A DNA stretch of 55,682 nucleotides from Pseudomonas fluvialis (lineage in GTDB: Bacteria; Pseudomonadota; Gammaproteobacteria; Pseudomonadales; Pseudomonadaceae): positions 1 to 55,682 of the forward strand of contig NZ_NMQV01000018.1 of the NCBI RefSeq assembly GCF_002234375.1. The letters are read 5' to 3'. Positions 36,235 to 45,305 of the stretch are shown here, in pieces. The translations under genes were made by a program, and so were the position numbers. The notes beneath the pieces are model-generated. The model did not search any database. It was given only the letters and a program-made list of their open reading frames with translations, and had not been told where the DNA came from. Each line of letters begins with the position of its first letter. Positions within the stretch are counted from its first letter, which is position 1.

Positions 36235-36836
36235 TGCAGAACCTCAACCTGTTCCAGCAGGAGCGCCGGCGCCGTAGTGGCCCCAGCGTGCGCCTGATGC
36301 TTGCCGGTCAGGCGCTGCTCTGGCTGCTGTTGCTGGGCCACGGCCTGTGGCTGCATGGTCAGGTGCGCCAGGCTGAGAGCGCACAACAGCGCCTGCAACA
36401 GGCCGCCGAGTCATTGACCGCCAGCCTGGCGCAACAGCGCGAAAGCTTCCGTGAGCCCGAACTGGATGCCCGCCTGCCCGAGCAGCTGCTGGCCAGCCAG
36501 CAGCGTGCAGCGCGTCTGCAGGCACTGCTCGATCACCTGCAGACGCTGAGCCTGCAGGGCGAGGGCTTCGTCGCGCCGCTGCAGGCGCTGTCCAGCCAGC
36601 ATCCCCCGCAGGGCCTGTGGCTGCGCCACATCCTCTTGCAGGACGGCGGGCGGCAGATGCAGCTGAGCGGGCGCAGCAATAACCAGGAGCTGCTGCCGCT
36701 GTACCTGCGCAGTCTGGGACAGAGCCCGGTGTTTGCCGGGCGCGAGTTCGCCGACCTGCAATTGCAGCGTGGCGAGGATGGGCTGTTCGAGTTCCGCCTG
36801 CGCAGTGCGGGTGTTGAGGAGACGGCAGATGAATGA
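36234..36836 (+). CDS. PilN-like pilus assembly protein
   Basis: The 200-residue product has a short cytoplasmic head (MQNLNLFQQERRRR), one membrane span (about 18-38) and a periplasmic coiled coil rich in Gln, Ala and Glu, ending in a small alpha/beta domain. The NLF-type head is what PilN uses to bind PilM, so this is the partner of the preceding protein; in some genomes it is named as a second MshI. AGGAGG lies seven bases before the ATG, which overlaps the mshI stop by one base. Confidence 0.83.
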   Translation: MQNLNLFQQERRRRSGPSVRLMLAGQALLWLLLLGHGLWLHGQVRQAESAQQRLQQAAESLTASLAQQRESFREPELDARLPEQLLASQQRAARLQALLDHLQTLSLQGEGFVAPLQALSSQHPPQGLWLRHILLQDGGRQMQLSGRSNNQELLPLYLRSLGQSPVFAGREFADLQLQRGEDGLFEFRLRSAGVEETADE

Positions 36837-37500
36837 ACTCTGGCAACGCTGGCGGCTGCTGGCGCCGCGCGAGCAATGGCTGATCTACGCCACCGGACTG
36901 GTGGTCGTGCTGATGGCCTATGTGCTGCTGTGGGCTGACCCGCAGGGCTTGCGTTTGCAGCACAGCCGGCAGGCCCAGCAGGCCGACGTGCAGCGCATCG
37001 AACAGGCTGAGGCGGAGCTGGCCGCCCTGCAGGCGCGTGCTGCTGCCGATCCCAACCTGGCCTACCGCCAGGCGTTGCAGCAGAGCGAGGCGCAGGCCGG
37101 CGAGCTGCAGGCGCGCATTGCCAGCGATACCGCGGGCCTGGCCAGTCCGGCACAGATGCAGCAGGTTCTGCGCGAGCTGTTGCAGGCGCGTCCGCAACTG
37201 CGTGTGCTGGCCCTGCAAAGCTTCAGCGAACCGCTGGACTTGCCCCAGGACAATACGCTGCCTGCCGCCGACGCGGCACAATCGCCGGCCGCACTGCCCT
37301 TGCAGTTGTACCGGCATGGGGTGCGCCTGACCCTGGAGGGGGGCTATTTCGAGCTGCTTGGTTATTTGCAGGCGGTGCGCGGCAGTCAGGTGCGGCTGTA
37401 CTGGCAAAGCCTCGACTACCAGGTACAGGAAACGGGCGGCGCGCGGATTGTCTTGCTGCTGTATACCTTGAGTCGTGAACAGGGGTGGCTGGGTGTCTGA
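36829..37500 (+). CDS. mshJ: MSHA biogenesis protein MshJ (PilO-like)
   Basis: The 223-residue bitopic membrane protein has a cytoplasmic head with LLAPREQWLIYATG, one span (about 18-36), a long heptad-like coil (about 45-90) and a small C-terminal domain. This layout matches PilO/GspM proteins, and the position corresponds to mshJ. It is expected to pair with the PilN-like protein in the alignment complex between inner membrane and secretin. GAGGAG precedes the ATG, which overlaps the previous gene by eight bases. Confidence 0.83.
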   Translation: MNELWQRWRLLAPREQWLIYATGLVVVLMAYVLLWADPQGLRLQHSRQAQQADVQRIEQAEAELAALQARAAADPNLAYRQALQQSEAQAGELQARIASDTAGLASPAQMQQVLRELLQARPQLRVLALQSFSEPLDLPQDNTLPAADAAQSPAALPLQLYRHGVRLTLEGGYFELLGYLQAVRGSQVRLYWQSLDYQVQETGGARIVLLLYTLSREQGWLGV

Positions 37501-37840
37501 CAAGCAATTCAAGCCTCGTGCAGCACGGCTGGCCCTGCTGGCCCTGCTGGCATTTCCGGCCTGGGCGGCCACGCCGACTGCGCTGGACCCTACCCAGGCA
37601 CCGCGCAGTGCCTCGCCCTCGGCCAGCCCGGCAGCCGCCGAAGCGCCCCTGCGCCTGCAGGCCATCGTGCTGGCCGGTGCACAGCGTTACGCGGTGATCG
37701 ACGGCCAGCAACGCCGTGTGGGCGACTGGCTGGGCGAGGCGCGCATCCTGGCGATCGACAGCCAGGCGGTCAAACTGCAACGCCATGACCAGGTGCAATG
37801 GCTGCGCCTGGCTCCTTCCATTGTGCAACCGAGTCGATGA
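37493..37840 (+). CDS. mshK: MSHA biogenesis protein MshK (PilP/GspC-like)
   Basis: The 115-residue product has a signal peptide or anchor (about residues 8-25), a Pro/Ala/Ser-rich linker and a small C-terminal HR-type domain: LRLQAIVLAGAQRYAVIDGQ, then RVGDWLGEARILAI. This resembles PilP and GspC, which link the inner-membrane platform to the secretin. GTG at 37493 was chosen because it overlaps the mshJ stop and follows a G-rich site; a GTG six codons earlier is possible. Confidence 0.78.
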   Translation: MSDKQFKPRAARLALLALLAFPAWAATPTALDPTQAPRSASPSASPAAAEAPLRLQAIVLAGAQRYAVIDGQQRRVGDWLGEARILAIDSQAVKLQRHDQVQWLRLAPSIVQPSR

Positions 37841-39432
37841 TGAGCATGATCAGCAAACACTTGCCACTGCTCGCCGTACTGGCCCTGTTGGGGGCCTGCC
37901 AGAGCTTCGAGGATGGCGACCGCCAGTTGGCCCGGCAGGGTCAGCAACTGCTCGACGAGAGCCTCCAGCAGGCGCTGGCCAGCCCGCCGCCAGCCGCAGT
38001 GCAGGCCGCCCTGCTGCCGCCGTTGCGCCTGGACCTGCCAAACAGTGCCGGCCCGCGCTTCGATGTGGCGGTCAGCGAGATGCCGGCGCGCGAGTTCTTC
38101 CTCAGCCTGATGCAGGGTGCCGGGCAGAACCTCGTGGTACATCCGCAGGTGGATGGCCTGGTGACTTTCAGCCTGCGCAACGTAACCCTCGAAGAGGCGC
38201 TCAGCGCGGTACGTGACAGCTACGGCTACGACTTCCGGCGCACCAGTTACGGCTACCAGATCCTGCCCAATCAGCCGATCACTCGCAGCTATGACATCAA
38301 CTACCTCAACCTGCTGCGCGAAGGCAGTACCGACACGCGGATCAGTTCCGGCCAGGTGACCACCGACAACAACGTCAGCAGCGGTGCTGGCGGTACCACT
38401 ACCAGCAGTACCTCGTCGACCGTCAATGCCAGCCAGTTGCTGACCACCAGCCGAGTCGATCTGTGGCAGGAACTGCAGGATGTGGTGAACATGATCATCG
38501 GCAGCGAGCCGGGCAACAACGTGGTGATCAACCCGCAGGCCGGCCTGCTGGTGGTCAAGGCCAGCACCGCCGATCAGCAAAATGTTCAGGCCTTCCTGCG
38601 CCAGGCGCAACGCAATCTGCAGCGCCAGGTGATCCTGGAAAGCAAGATTCTCGAAGTCGAGTTGTCCGATGGCTTCCAGGCTGGGATCAACTGGACCCAG
38701 CTGGGCAAGGAAGGCAACAGCACCTTCGGCCTCAGCCTGAGTGGCGAAGCACTCAGCGGCAGCCAGGGCGTGGGAGGGGTGTTCACCGGCTCGCTCAGCG
38801 TAGGCGACTTCACCGGCGTGGTGCAGCTGCTGGAAACCCAGGGCAACGTGCGCGTGCTGTCCAGCCCGCGGGTGTCCACGCTGAATAACCAGAAGGCGGT
38901 GATCAAGGTCGGCACCGACGAGTTCTTCGTCACCGATGTTTCCACCACCACCACCAGCCTGTCCGGTGGCGGCACCGCGCCGGACCTGGACATTACCCTG
39001 ACGCCGTTCTTCTCCGGGATTTCCCTGGACGTGACGCCGCAGATCGACGAGCACGACCAGGTCACCCTGCATGTGCGGCCGACCGTCAGCCGCGTACAGG
39101 ACCAGAACAAGAGCATTACCCTGGGTAACGACGACAATGTCTTCAACCTGCCGCTGGCGCTGTCCACCACGCGCCAGTCGGACTCCATCGTGCGTGCCCG
39201 CAGCGGCCAGGTGGTGGTGATCGGCGGCCTGCTGCAGAACGCCAACCAGAACGAAGACGCCAACCTGCCCTGGGCCTCGCGCCTGCCGATCATCGGTCCG
39301 CTGTTCCAGCAGCAGCGCAAGAGTCTGCGGCAAAGTGAGCTGGTGATTCTCATGCGTCCCCAGGTGGTTGGCGAAGACACCTGGCGCGAGGAGCTGCGCA
39401 GGAGTGCGGAAAGCTTCCAGGAACTGAGGTAG
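37837..39432 (+). CDS. mshL: MSHA secretin MshL
   Basis: The 531-residue protein is the outer-membrane secretin through which the pilus leaves. It begins with a lipoprotein signal with a lipobox (LALLGACQS, Cys near residue 22). An N0-type domain (ALSAVRDSYGYDFRRTSYGYQI) and an N1-type domain follow, and the C-terminal secretin barrel ends with the signature TRQSDSIVRARSGQVVVIGG. A low-complexity Ser/Thr/Gly linker (about 180-200) interrupts the N-domain region. The start overlaps mshK (ATGA). The mature protein is likely inserted without a visible pilotin in this window. Confidence 0.94.
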   Translation: MMSMISKHLPLLAVLALLGACQSFEDGDRQLARQGQQLLDESLQQALASPPPAAVQAALLPPLRLDLPNSAGPRFDVAVSEMPAREFFLSLMQGAGQNLVVHPQVDGLVTFSLRNVTLEEALSAVRDSYGYDFRRTSYGYQILPNQPITRSYDINYLNLLREGSTDTRISSGQVTTDNNVSSGAGGTTTSSTSSTVNASQLLTTSRVDLWQELQDVVNMIIGSEPGNNVVINPQAGLLVVKASTADQQNVQAFLRQAQRNLQRQVILESKILEVELSDGFQAGINWTQLGKEGNSTFGLSLSGEALSGSQGVGGVFTGSLSVGDFTGVVQLLETQGNVRVLSSPRVSTLNNQKAVIKVGTDEFFVTDVSTTTTSLSGGGTAPDLDITLTPFFSGISLDVTPQIDEHDQVTLHVRPTVSRVQDQNKSITLGNDDNVFNLPLALSTTRQSDSIVRARSGQVVVIGGLLQNANQNEDANLPWASRLPIIGPLFQQQRKSLRQSELVILMRPQVVGEDTWREELRRSAESFQELR

Positions 39433-39435
39433 GCC

Positions 39436-40374
39436 ATGTACGAAGCGTTCTTCGGCCTGCGTGAGAAGCCCTTTGCGCTGACTCCGAATACCGAGTTCCT
39501 GGTGCAGTTGGCGCCCTATCAGGGCTGCCTGAATCTGCTGCGCCTGGCCCTGGCCGAGGGCGAAGGCTTCATCAAGGTGATCGGTGAGGTGGGTACCGGC
39601 AAGACCCTGCTGTGCCGTACCGTGCTCAACCTGCTGGACAAGCGGCGCTTCCAGGCGGCCTACCTGCCCAATCCCTGTCTTACCCCGCTGGCCCTGCGCC
39701 AGGCGCTGGCTCATGAGCTGCACCTGCAGGACACCGCGGAGCTGGACGAACACAGTTTGCTGCAGCGCATCAACCAGCGGCTGATCGAGCTGGCGGCGGC
39801 CGGCAAGAGTACCGTGCTGCTGATCGACGAAGCCCAGGCGCTACCGCCGCGCACCCTGGAGTCGCTGCGCCTGCTGACCAACCTGGAGGGCGAACGCAGC
39901 AAGCTGCTGCAGGTGGTGCTGTTCGCCCAGCCGGAGCTGGACACCACCCTGCAACAGGAGGCCTTTCGTCAGTTGCGCCAGCGCATCACCTTTTCCTACA
40001 GCCTGCGGCCCCTGGACCTGGTGGATATCCGCCGTTACCTGCAGGAGCGCCTGGCTGTGGCCGGCTACCGTGGCGAGCCGCTGTTCAGCGAAGCGGCATT
40101 GCGCCGCCTGGCGCGCGGCAGTGGCGGCATTCCCCGGCTGCTCAATATTCTCGCCAACAAGGCGCTGATGGCGGCCTTTGGCGAAGGTTGCCGGCAGATC
40201 GGCGCAGTGCATGTGCAGCGGGCGATTGCCGATACCGAAGGCGCGGTGCGTGGCGGCGCCCTGCGCCCCGGACTGCGAGGCCTGTTGCTATGCCTGGCGG
40301 CGCTGTTGGCGTTGCTGGCCGGCAGCTGGCTGGCGCTGCGCGGCTGGCCGAATGTAGCGGAGTGGCTGCCATGA
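39436..40374 (+). CDS. mshM: MSHA AAA+ ATPase MshM (ExeA/GspA-like)
   Basis: The 312-residue product starts with the ExeA-family sequence MYEAFFGLREKPFALTPN. It carries Walker A GEVGTGKT (50-57) and Walker B VLLIDEAQ (about 127-134). One membrane span lies near the C-terminus (about 282-302). Related ExeA/GspA proteins help place the secretin through the cell wall, which is the likely role here. It sits three bases after mshL and overlaps mshN by four. Confidence 0.93.
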   Translation: MYEAFFGLREKPFALTPNTEFLVQLAPYQGCLNLLRLALAEGEGFIKVIGEVGTGKTLLCRTVLNLLDKRRFQAAYLPNPCLTPLALRQALAHELHLQDTAELDEHSLLQRINQRLIELAAAGKSTVLLIDEAQALPPRTLESLRLLTNLEGERSKLLQVVLFAQPELDTTLQQEAFRQLRQRITFSYSLRPLDLVDIRRYLQERLAVAGYRGEPLFSEAALRRLARGSGGIPRLLNILANKALMAAFGEGCRQIGAVHVQRAIADTEGAVRGGALRPGLRGLLLCLAALLALLAGSWLALRGWPNVAEWLP

Positions 40375-41807
40375 GCCTGGTCAACGACATGCTCCGTGAC
40401 CTGGAGAAACGCCGCGCCGCGCCGGGTGACAGCCCGCTGGCCGATGACCTGTATGCGGTCGACGAGGCTGCTGCGGCGCGCCGCGACCGCAGCCTGCGCC
40501 TGCGTCGCGGCTTGTTGTGGTTTGCCGCGGTGATGCTTGGTGCGTTCCTCATCGGCAACCTGCTCGGCCGGGTGGTCAAGGGCGTGCCGGCGATCCCGCC
40601 GCCGCGCGAGGCGCAGGTCCAAGAGCCGGCTGCCGTGACGCCGGTGCAGCTGCTCGAAGTGCTGCCGCAGCATCAGCCACGTCGCTTTGTCCTGCAATTG
40701 TTGCTGGACCGCACGCTGAGCTATCAGCGCCTCGACGAGAGTGGTGCGGTCAGCCTGGTGTTGCCCGGCACGCTGCTGCCCGGCGAGCCGCGCCATGGTC
40801 GTCTGCAACAGCAGGGGCGCAGCCTGTCCTGGCGGGTCGAGCAACAGGGCGATGCGGTGCATGTGCTGCTGGTCGGCCTGGGCGGTGAATTGCAGGTCGA
40901 AGACCGTCTGGAAGCCTTGGGCACGCGCTGGCAGCTTTGGCTGCAGGTGGATCTGCAGCGCAACGACGAAGAGCGTGTGCAGGAAGCACCGCTCGACCTG
41001 CCGGTGGCCGAGGTTGTGGCGGAGCCGGCGAGCGAGTCGCCCCCGGACGTGCCGCCAGGCTTTGGCCAGGTGCGCGAGGAGCCGGCGCCGATTGCCTGGC
41101 CACAACCGCCGGCAACCCAGCGCGCGCCGGCTCGGCCTGCGCCGGCCAAGGCCGCGCGTGGCAGCAGCGCGGTATGCCTGCACGGCGACAGTTGCTGGCC
41201 GGTGAGCAGTCCGCAGGCCGCGCCGCAGGTCCATATCCAGGGGCTGCCTGACCCCTTGCAGCGGGCCCGCGAGGCGCTGGCCGCGCAGCGCTATGCCGAG
41301 GCGATCAGCGAGCTGCAGGCGCTGCACCAGCGCCAGCCGGGCGATCGCCAGGTGACCCGCTGGCTGGCGCGTGCCTACCTGGCGGCCGGCCAGCTGGAGC
41401 CTCTGTTGGCCTGGTTGCCGGGCCAGTTGCAGGCGCAGCCAGGCGACACTGAACTGCGCCTGTTGCTGGCCCGTGCCCAGTTGCAACAGGGCCAGCCGGC
41501 GGTGGCACTGGCCACTTTGCAAGAGCAGGCGCCCAGCCTGGACAGCGACCCGGCTTACCACGCGCTGCTGGCTGCGGCCCAGCAGCAGGCCGGGCAGTGG
41601 GCGCAAAGCGCGGCCACCTATCAGGCGCTGCTGGCCCGGCGTGGCAGCCAGGGTGCCTGGCACCTCGGCCTGGCTCTGGCCCTGGAGCGCCTGCAACAGG
41701 CCGAGCAGGCGCGCCTCCACTACCAGCGCGCCCTGCAGGACAGCGCGCTGGAGCCGGCCACCCGCGACTATATCGCTGCGCGCCTGCGCGCCCTGGGAGG
41801 ACAGTAA
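40371..41807 (+). CDS. mshN: MSHA biogenesis protein MshN (TPR protein)
   Basis: The 478-residue protein begins MSLVNDMLRDLEKRR, the typical MshN/GspB-like head. It has one span (about 45-65), a Pro/Ala-rich periplasmic linker (about 210-285) and C-terminal tetratricopeptide repeats (from about 285; AREALAAQRYAEAISELQAL and later copies). It probably acts with MshM in secretin assembly, as GspB does with GspA. Start overlaps mshM (ATGA); mshE begins directly after its stop. Confidence 0.88.
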   Translation: MSLVNDMLRDLEKRRAAPGDSPLADDLYAVDEAAAARRDRSLRLRRGLLWFAAVMLGAFLIGNLLGRVVKGVPAIPPPREAQVQEPAAVTPVQLLEVLPQHQPRRFVLQLLLDRTLSYQRLDESGAVSLVLPGTLLPGEPRHGRLQQQGRSLSWRVEQQGDAVHVLLVGLGGELQVEDRLEALGTRWQLWLQVDLQRNDEERVQEAPLDLPVAEVVAEPASESPPDVPPGFGQVREEPAPIAWPQPPATQRAPARPAPAKAARGSSAVCLHGDSCWPVSSPQAAPQVHIQGLPDPLQRAREALAAQRYAEAISELQALHQRQPGDRQVTRWLARAYLAAGQLEPLLAWLPGQLQAQPGDTELRLLLARAQLQQGQPAVALATLQEQAPSLDSDPAYHALLAAAQQQAGQWAQSAATYQALLARRGSQGAWHLGLALALERLQQAEQARLHYQRALQDSALEPATRDYIAARLRALGGQ

Positions 41808-43532
41808 ATGGCCGAGAACGACGTACGTCAGCGCAAGGTGCGCCTGGGTGACCTGCTGGTACAGGCCGGGCTGATCAATGACGAACAGCTGCAACAGGCC
41901 CTGCAGAGCCAGAAGATCAGCGGTGCCAAGCTGGGCCGGGCGGTGGTCGACCTGGGTTTTGTCAGCGAGGTGCAGCTGCTCACCGCGCTGTCCGAACAGC
42001 TGCGCATTCCCTTTATCGAACTCAAGCATTTCAAACTCGATGCCCAACTGGTGCAGAGCCTGCCGGAAGCCATGGCGCGGCGTTTCCGGGCCATCGTGCT
42101 GTCCCGCGAGGGTGGTGGCCTGCTGGTCGGCATGAGTGATCCGCTCGACCTGTTCGCCCTCGACGAGCTGGAGCGTGTCCTGAAAACCCGCGTGCAGCCG
42201 GCAGTGGTCCGGGAAAGCGAGCTGCTTTCCAGCCTGGATGGCCTGTACCGGCGCACCAGCGAAATCGCCTCGCTGGCTGGCGAACTGGAAGGTTCGCTGC
42301 AGGAAAGCGATTTCGACCTGAGCAAACTGGGCGCGGAAAGCACCTCGGATGCGCCGGTGGTGCGCCTGCTGCAAACGCTGTTCGAAGATGCCGTGCAGAT
42401 GAAGGCCTCGGACATCCACATCGAACCGGACGAAGGCGTGGTGCGTATCCGCCAGCGTATCGATGGCGTGCTCAATGAACAGGTGATGAACGAACACCGC
42501 GTGGCATCGGCCCTGGTGATGCGCCTGAAGATCATGTCCGGGCTGGATATTTCCGAGAAACGTCTGCCGCAGGACGGTCGTTTCAACATCCGCGTACGCA
42601 ACCGCAGCATCGACGTGCGGGTATCCACCATGCCGGTGCAGCATGGCGAGTCGGTGGTCATGCGTCTGCTCGACCAGAGTGGCGGGCTGTTCAACCTCGA
42701 TCACACCGGCATGCCGGCAGACATGCTGGCGCGTTTCCGCCGTCTGCTGCAGCGGCCCTTTGGCATGGTGCTGGTCACCGGCCCGACCGGCTCCGGCAAG
42801 ACCACCACCCTGTATGCCGGCCTGGCCGAGCTGAACAGCCCGGAGAAAAAGATCATCACCGTGGAAGACCCGGTGGAATACCGCCTGCCTCGCGTCAATC
42901 AGGTGCAGGTCAACCCGAAGATCGAGTTGACCTTCGGTCGCGTACTGCGCGCCGCCCTGCGCCAGGACCCGGACATCGTGCTGGTGGGCGAGATGCGTGA
43001 CCAGGAAACCGCCGAAATCGGCCTGCGCGCCGCGCTGACCGGCCACCTGGTGCTGTCCACCCTGCACACCAACGATGCGCAGACTTCGGCCATGCGCCTG
43101 GTGGACATGGGGGCCGAGCCCTTCCTGGTGGCTACCGCGCTCAATGCGGTGCTGGCGCAGCGCCTGGTGCGCCGGGTCTGCGAGAACTGCATGCAGGAAC
43201 AGCAGGCCGACCCGCAGCAACTGGCCTGGCTGGAGCGTCTGCACGGCGGCAGCCTGGCCGGCAAGGTATTCCGTCACGGCGCGGGTTGCCACCAGTGTCA
43301 CAACACCGGCTATAACGGCCGGGTGGGGGTCTACGAGCTGCTGGAAATGGACGAGCCGATGATCGCCGCGTTGCGCCGCAACGATCCGCAGGCCTTTGCC
43401 GAGGCGGCCAGGGCCAACCCGCACTACCGGCCGCTGGCGGCCTGCGCGCTGGACTATGCACTGGCCGGGGTGACCAGCATCGACGAGGTGCTCAAGGTGT
43501 GCGCGACCCTGACCGACGTGGATAGCCTGTAA
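41808..43532 (+). CDS. mshE: MSHA pilus extension ATPase MshE
   Basis: MshE powers pilus polymerisation. The 574-residue protein has two tandem 24-residue motifs at 12-35 and 41-64, of the type RLGxxL-x3-GxI-x4-LxxALxxQ. This is the MshEN fold that binds cyclic-di-GMP in Vibrio MshE. The GspE core has Walker A GPTGSGKT (325-332), Walker B DPDIVLVGEMRD, the His box LSTLHTNDA, and a four-Cys zinc site (CENC and CHQC). The key Arg/Lys, Leu, Gly and Gln positions of both nucleotide-binding motifs are present, so cyclic-di-GMP control is likely. Confidence 0.96.
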   Translation: MAENDVRQRKVRLGDLLVQAGLINDEQLQQALQSQKISGAKLGRAVVDLGFVSEVQLLTALSEQLRIPFIELKHFKLDAQLVQSLPEAMARRFRAIVLSREGGGLLVGMSDPLDLFALDELERVLKTRVQPAVVRESELLSSLDGLYRRTSEIASLAGELEGSLQESDFDLSKLGAESTSDAPVVRLLQTLFEDAVQMKASDIHIEPDEGVVRIRQRIDGVLNEQVMNEHRVASALVMRLKIMSGLDISEKRLPQDGRFNIRVRNRSIDVRVSTMPVQHGESVVMRLLDQSGGLFNLDHTGMPADMLARFRRLLQRPFGMVLVTGPTGSGKTTTLYAGLAELNSPEKKIITVEDPVEYRLPRVNQVQVNPKIELTFGRVLRAALRQDPDIVLVGEMRDQETAEIGLRAALTGHLVLSTLHTNDAQTSAMRLVDMGAEPFLVATALNAVLAQRLVRRVCENCMQEQQADPQQLAWLERLHGGSLAGKVFRHGAGCHQCHNTGYNGRVGVYELLEMDEPMIAALRRNDPQAFAEAARANPHYRPLAACALDYALAGVTSIDEVLKVCATLTDVDSL

Positions 43533-44764
43533 TGGCGCAGTTTCGCTACAGCGGACGCAATGCCCAGGGCGCACGGGTCAGCGGGCTGGTCGAGGCGACT
43601 AGCCTGGACCAGGCGGCCAACGAGCTGTTGGCGCAGCAGATCACCCCGCTGCAGATCGATGCCCAGCAGGCCGACAAGGGCGCCGATGTACTCCAGCAAC
43701 TGCTTGAGCGCCTGCGCCGGCGACGTGTCGAGCTGGATGAGCTGATCATCTTCTGCCGGCAGATGTACAGCCTGAGCAAGGCCGGCGTGCCGATCATCCG
43801 TGCCATCGGCGGGCTGGCCGAATCGACCCGCAACCTCTACCTGCGCGAGGTGCTGCAGGCGGTGCGTAGTGACCTGGAGCGCGGCCTGGGCCTGGCGGTG
43901 GCGATGAATGCGCATCCCCGGGTGTTCAATACCCTGTTCATCAGCATGGTCAGCGTGGGGGAGAACACCGGCCAGCTGGACGGGGCCTTCCGCCAGCTGT
44001 CCAGCTACCTGGAGCTGGAGCGGGAAACCCGCAAGCGCCTCAAGCAGGCCACCCGCTACCCGTTGTTCGTGCTCAGCGCCATGGGCGTGGCCCTGGCGGT
44101 GATCAACCTGTTCGTGATCCCGGCCTTTGCCAAGGTCTTCGAGCAGTTCAAGGCCGAGCTGCCCTGGGCGACGCGCGTACTGATCGGCACCTCGCAGTTC
44201 TTCCAGGACTACTGGTGGCTGCTGCTGATCCTGCTGGCCGGCGGGCTGTATGGCTTTCTGCGCTGGACGAAAACCGAGCAGGGCGCCTTGCATTGGGACC
44301 GCCTCAAGCTGCGCCTGCCCATCGTCGGCGGGATCTTCGAGCGTATCGCCCTGGCGCGCTTCACGCGCACCTTCGCCATGATGTACCGCGCCGGTGTACC
44401 CCTGTTGCAGACCCTGTCGATCAACAGTGCCAGCGTTGGCAACCGACACATCGGCCAGGCCGTACTGGCCATGCGCGAAGGCATCGAGCGGGGCGAGGCA
44501 CTGACGCGTACCGCGGCAGCCAGCGGATTGTTTACCCCACTGGTGCTGCAGATGATGGCGGTGGGCGAGGAAACCGGCGCGCTGGATGACCTGTTTGTCG
44601 AGGTGGCGGATTTCTACGAGCAGGAAGTGGACTACGACCTCAAGCAGCTGGCCGATGCCATCGAGCCGATCCTCATCGTGGCGATGGGCGTGCTGGTGCT
44701 GATCCTGGCGCTGGGCGTGTTCCTGCCCATGTGGGAACTCGGCTCGGCGGCACAGGGGCGCTGA
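43532..44764 (+). CDS. mshG: MSHA inner-membrane platform protein MshG (PilC/GspF-like)
   Basis: The 410-residue polytopic protein has two repeats of the type II secretion F domain. The first includes FCRQMYSLSKAGVPIIRAI and the second ARFTRTFAMMYRAGVPLLQ. Three membrane spans lie near 170-190, 220-240 and 380-405. It is the platform that the MshE motor turns or pushes. Start and previous stop overlap by one base (TAATG). Confidence 0.95.
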   Translation: MAQFRYSGRNAQGARVSGLVEATSLDQAANELLAQQITPLQIDAQQADKGADVLQQLLERLRRRRVELDELIIFCRQMYSLSKAGVPIIRAIGGLAESTRNLYLREVLQAVRSDLERGLGLAVAMNAHPRVFNTLFISMVSVGENTGQLDGAFRQLSSYLELERETRKRLKQATRYPLFVLSAMGVALAVINLFVIPAFAKVFEQFKAELPWATRVLIGTSQFFQDYWWLLLILLAGGLYGFLRWTKTEQGALHWDRLKLRLPIVGGIFERIALARFTRTFAMMYRAGVPLLQTLSINSASVGNRHIGQAVLAMREGIERGEALTRTAAASGLFTPLVLQMMAVGEETGALDDLFVEVADFYEQEVDYDLKQLADAIEPILIVAMGVLVLILALGVFLPMWELGSAAQGR

Positions 44765-45279
44765 TGCGTGAAGCGCTGACGGCCTGGACCCTGCGCCGAC
44801 GCTGGCAGCGCCTGGGCCTGTGGCTGGTGCTGTTGATGGCGATTGGCCTGCTCTGGCTATTGACCTGGCGCATCCTCGGTGTGCTGGAGATGCGTAACAT
44901 GCAGGCCATGCACGGCGTGCTGGCGCGTGGCCTGAGTGACCTGGCCGCCGAGCGCCTGGCAGCTGGGCAGCCCTTGCCGGAGGCCTGGCTACGGGGCAAC
45001 CCGTTCCAGCTGCTGCGCTGGCAGCCGGACGACTACTGCGGCAGCCTGCCGCCAGCGGGGCAGCGTCAGTCAGGCTGTTGGTATTACGCCGCCGAGCGCG
45101 GCTGGCTGGCCTATCAGGCACGTTATGCCGACCGGCGTGCACCAGCAGCAGACGGGTTGTACCTGTGGCAATTGCGCAGGCTTCCCGAAAAAATGCAAAC
45201 TGCATCACAACGTGACGACGGATTGGCTTTTGAATTGCAGTCTGTCAGGAACGACGGATTTCCGTCACCCGCCCGCTGA
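44764..45279 (+). CDS. mshF: MSHA biogenesis protein MshF
   Basis: The 171-residue product has one N-terminal span (about 18-40) with basic residues before it and a periplasmic domain containing two Cys (YCGSLP and GCWYY), likely a disulfide. Position and topology match MshF; its role is poorly known. Start overlaps the mshG stop (TGATG). The 3' end of the gene is unusually AT-rich for the region and carries a sigma-54-like promoter for the pilin genes, and its stop lies inside a hairpin. Confidence 0.78.
   Translation: MREALTAWTLRRRWQRLGLWLVLLMAIGLLWLLTWRILGVLEMRNMQAMHGVLARGLSDLAAERLAAGQPLPEAWLRGNPFQLLRWQPDDYCGSLPPAGQRQSGCWYYAAERGWLAYQARYADRRAPAADGLYLWQLRRLPEKMQTASQRDDGLAFELQSVRNDGFPSPAR
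45224..45239 (+). promoter_or_regulatory. Second sigma-54-like promoter, before the pilin genes
   Basis: TGGC (45224-45227), seven bases, then TTGCA (45235-45239) gives GG and GC with the exact -24/-12 spacing. The two bases after TGGC deviate from consensus (TT for AC). The element lies within mshF, and the predicted start near 45250 would give a leader of about 56 bases for mshB. An ATGCA-N3-TGCAT repeat lies 18 bp upstream (45193-45205). Confidence 0.55.
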
Positions 45280-45285
45280 CGGGCG
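45253..45285 (+). promoter_or_regulatory. Two hairpins in the mshB leader
   Basis: GACGGA-TT-TCCGTC (45253-45266) and CGCCCG-CTGA-CGGGCG (45270-45285) are two six-base perfect inverted repeats between the predicted start of the pilin transcript and the mshB ribosome site. The mshF stop TGA (45277-45279) is the loop of the second. They may stabilise the pilin mRNA or slow transcription from upstream. Confidence 0.5.
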
Positions 45286-45305
45286 ACCGACCAGGAGTGT
45301 TACTC

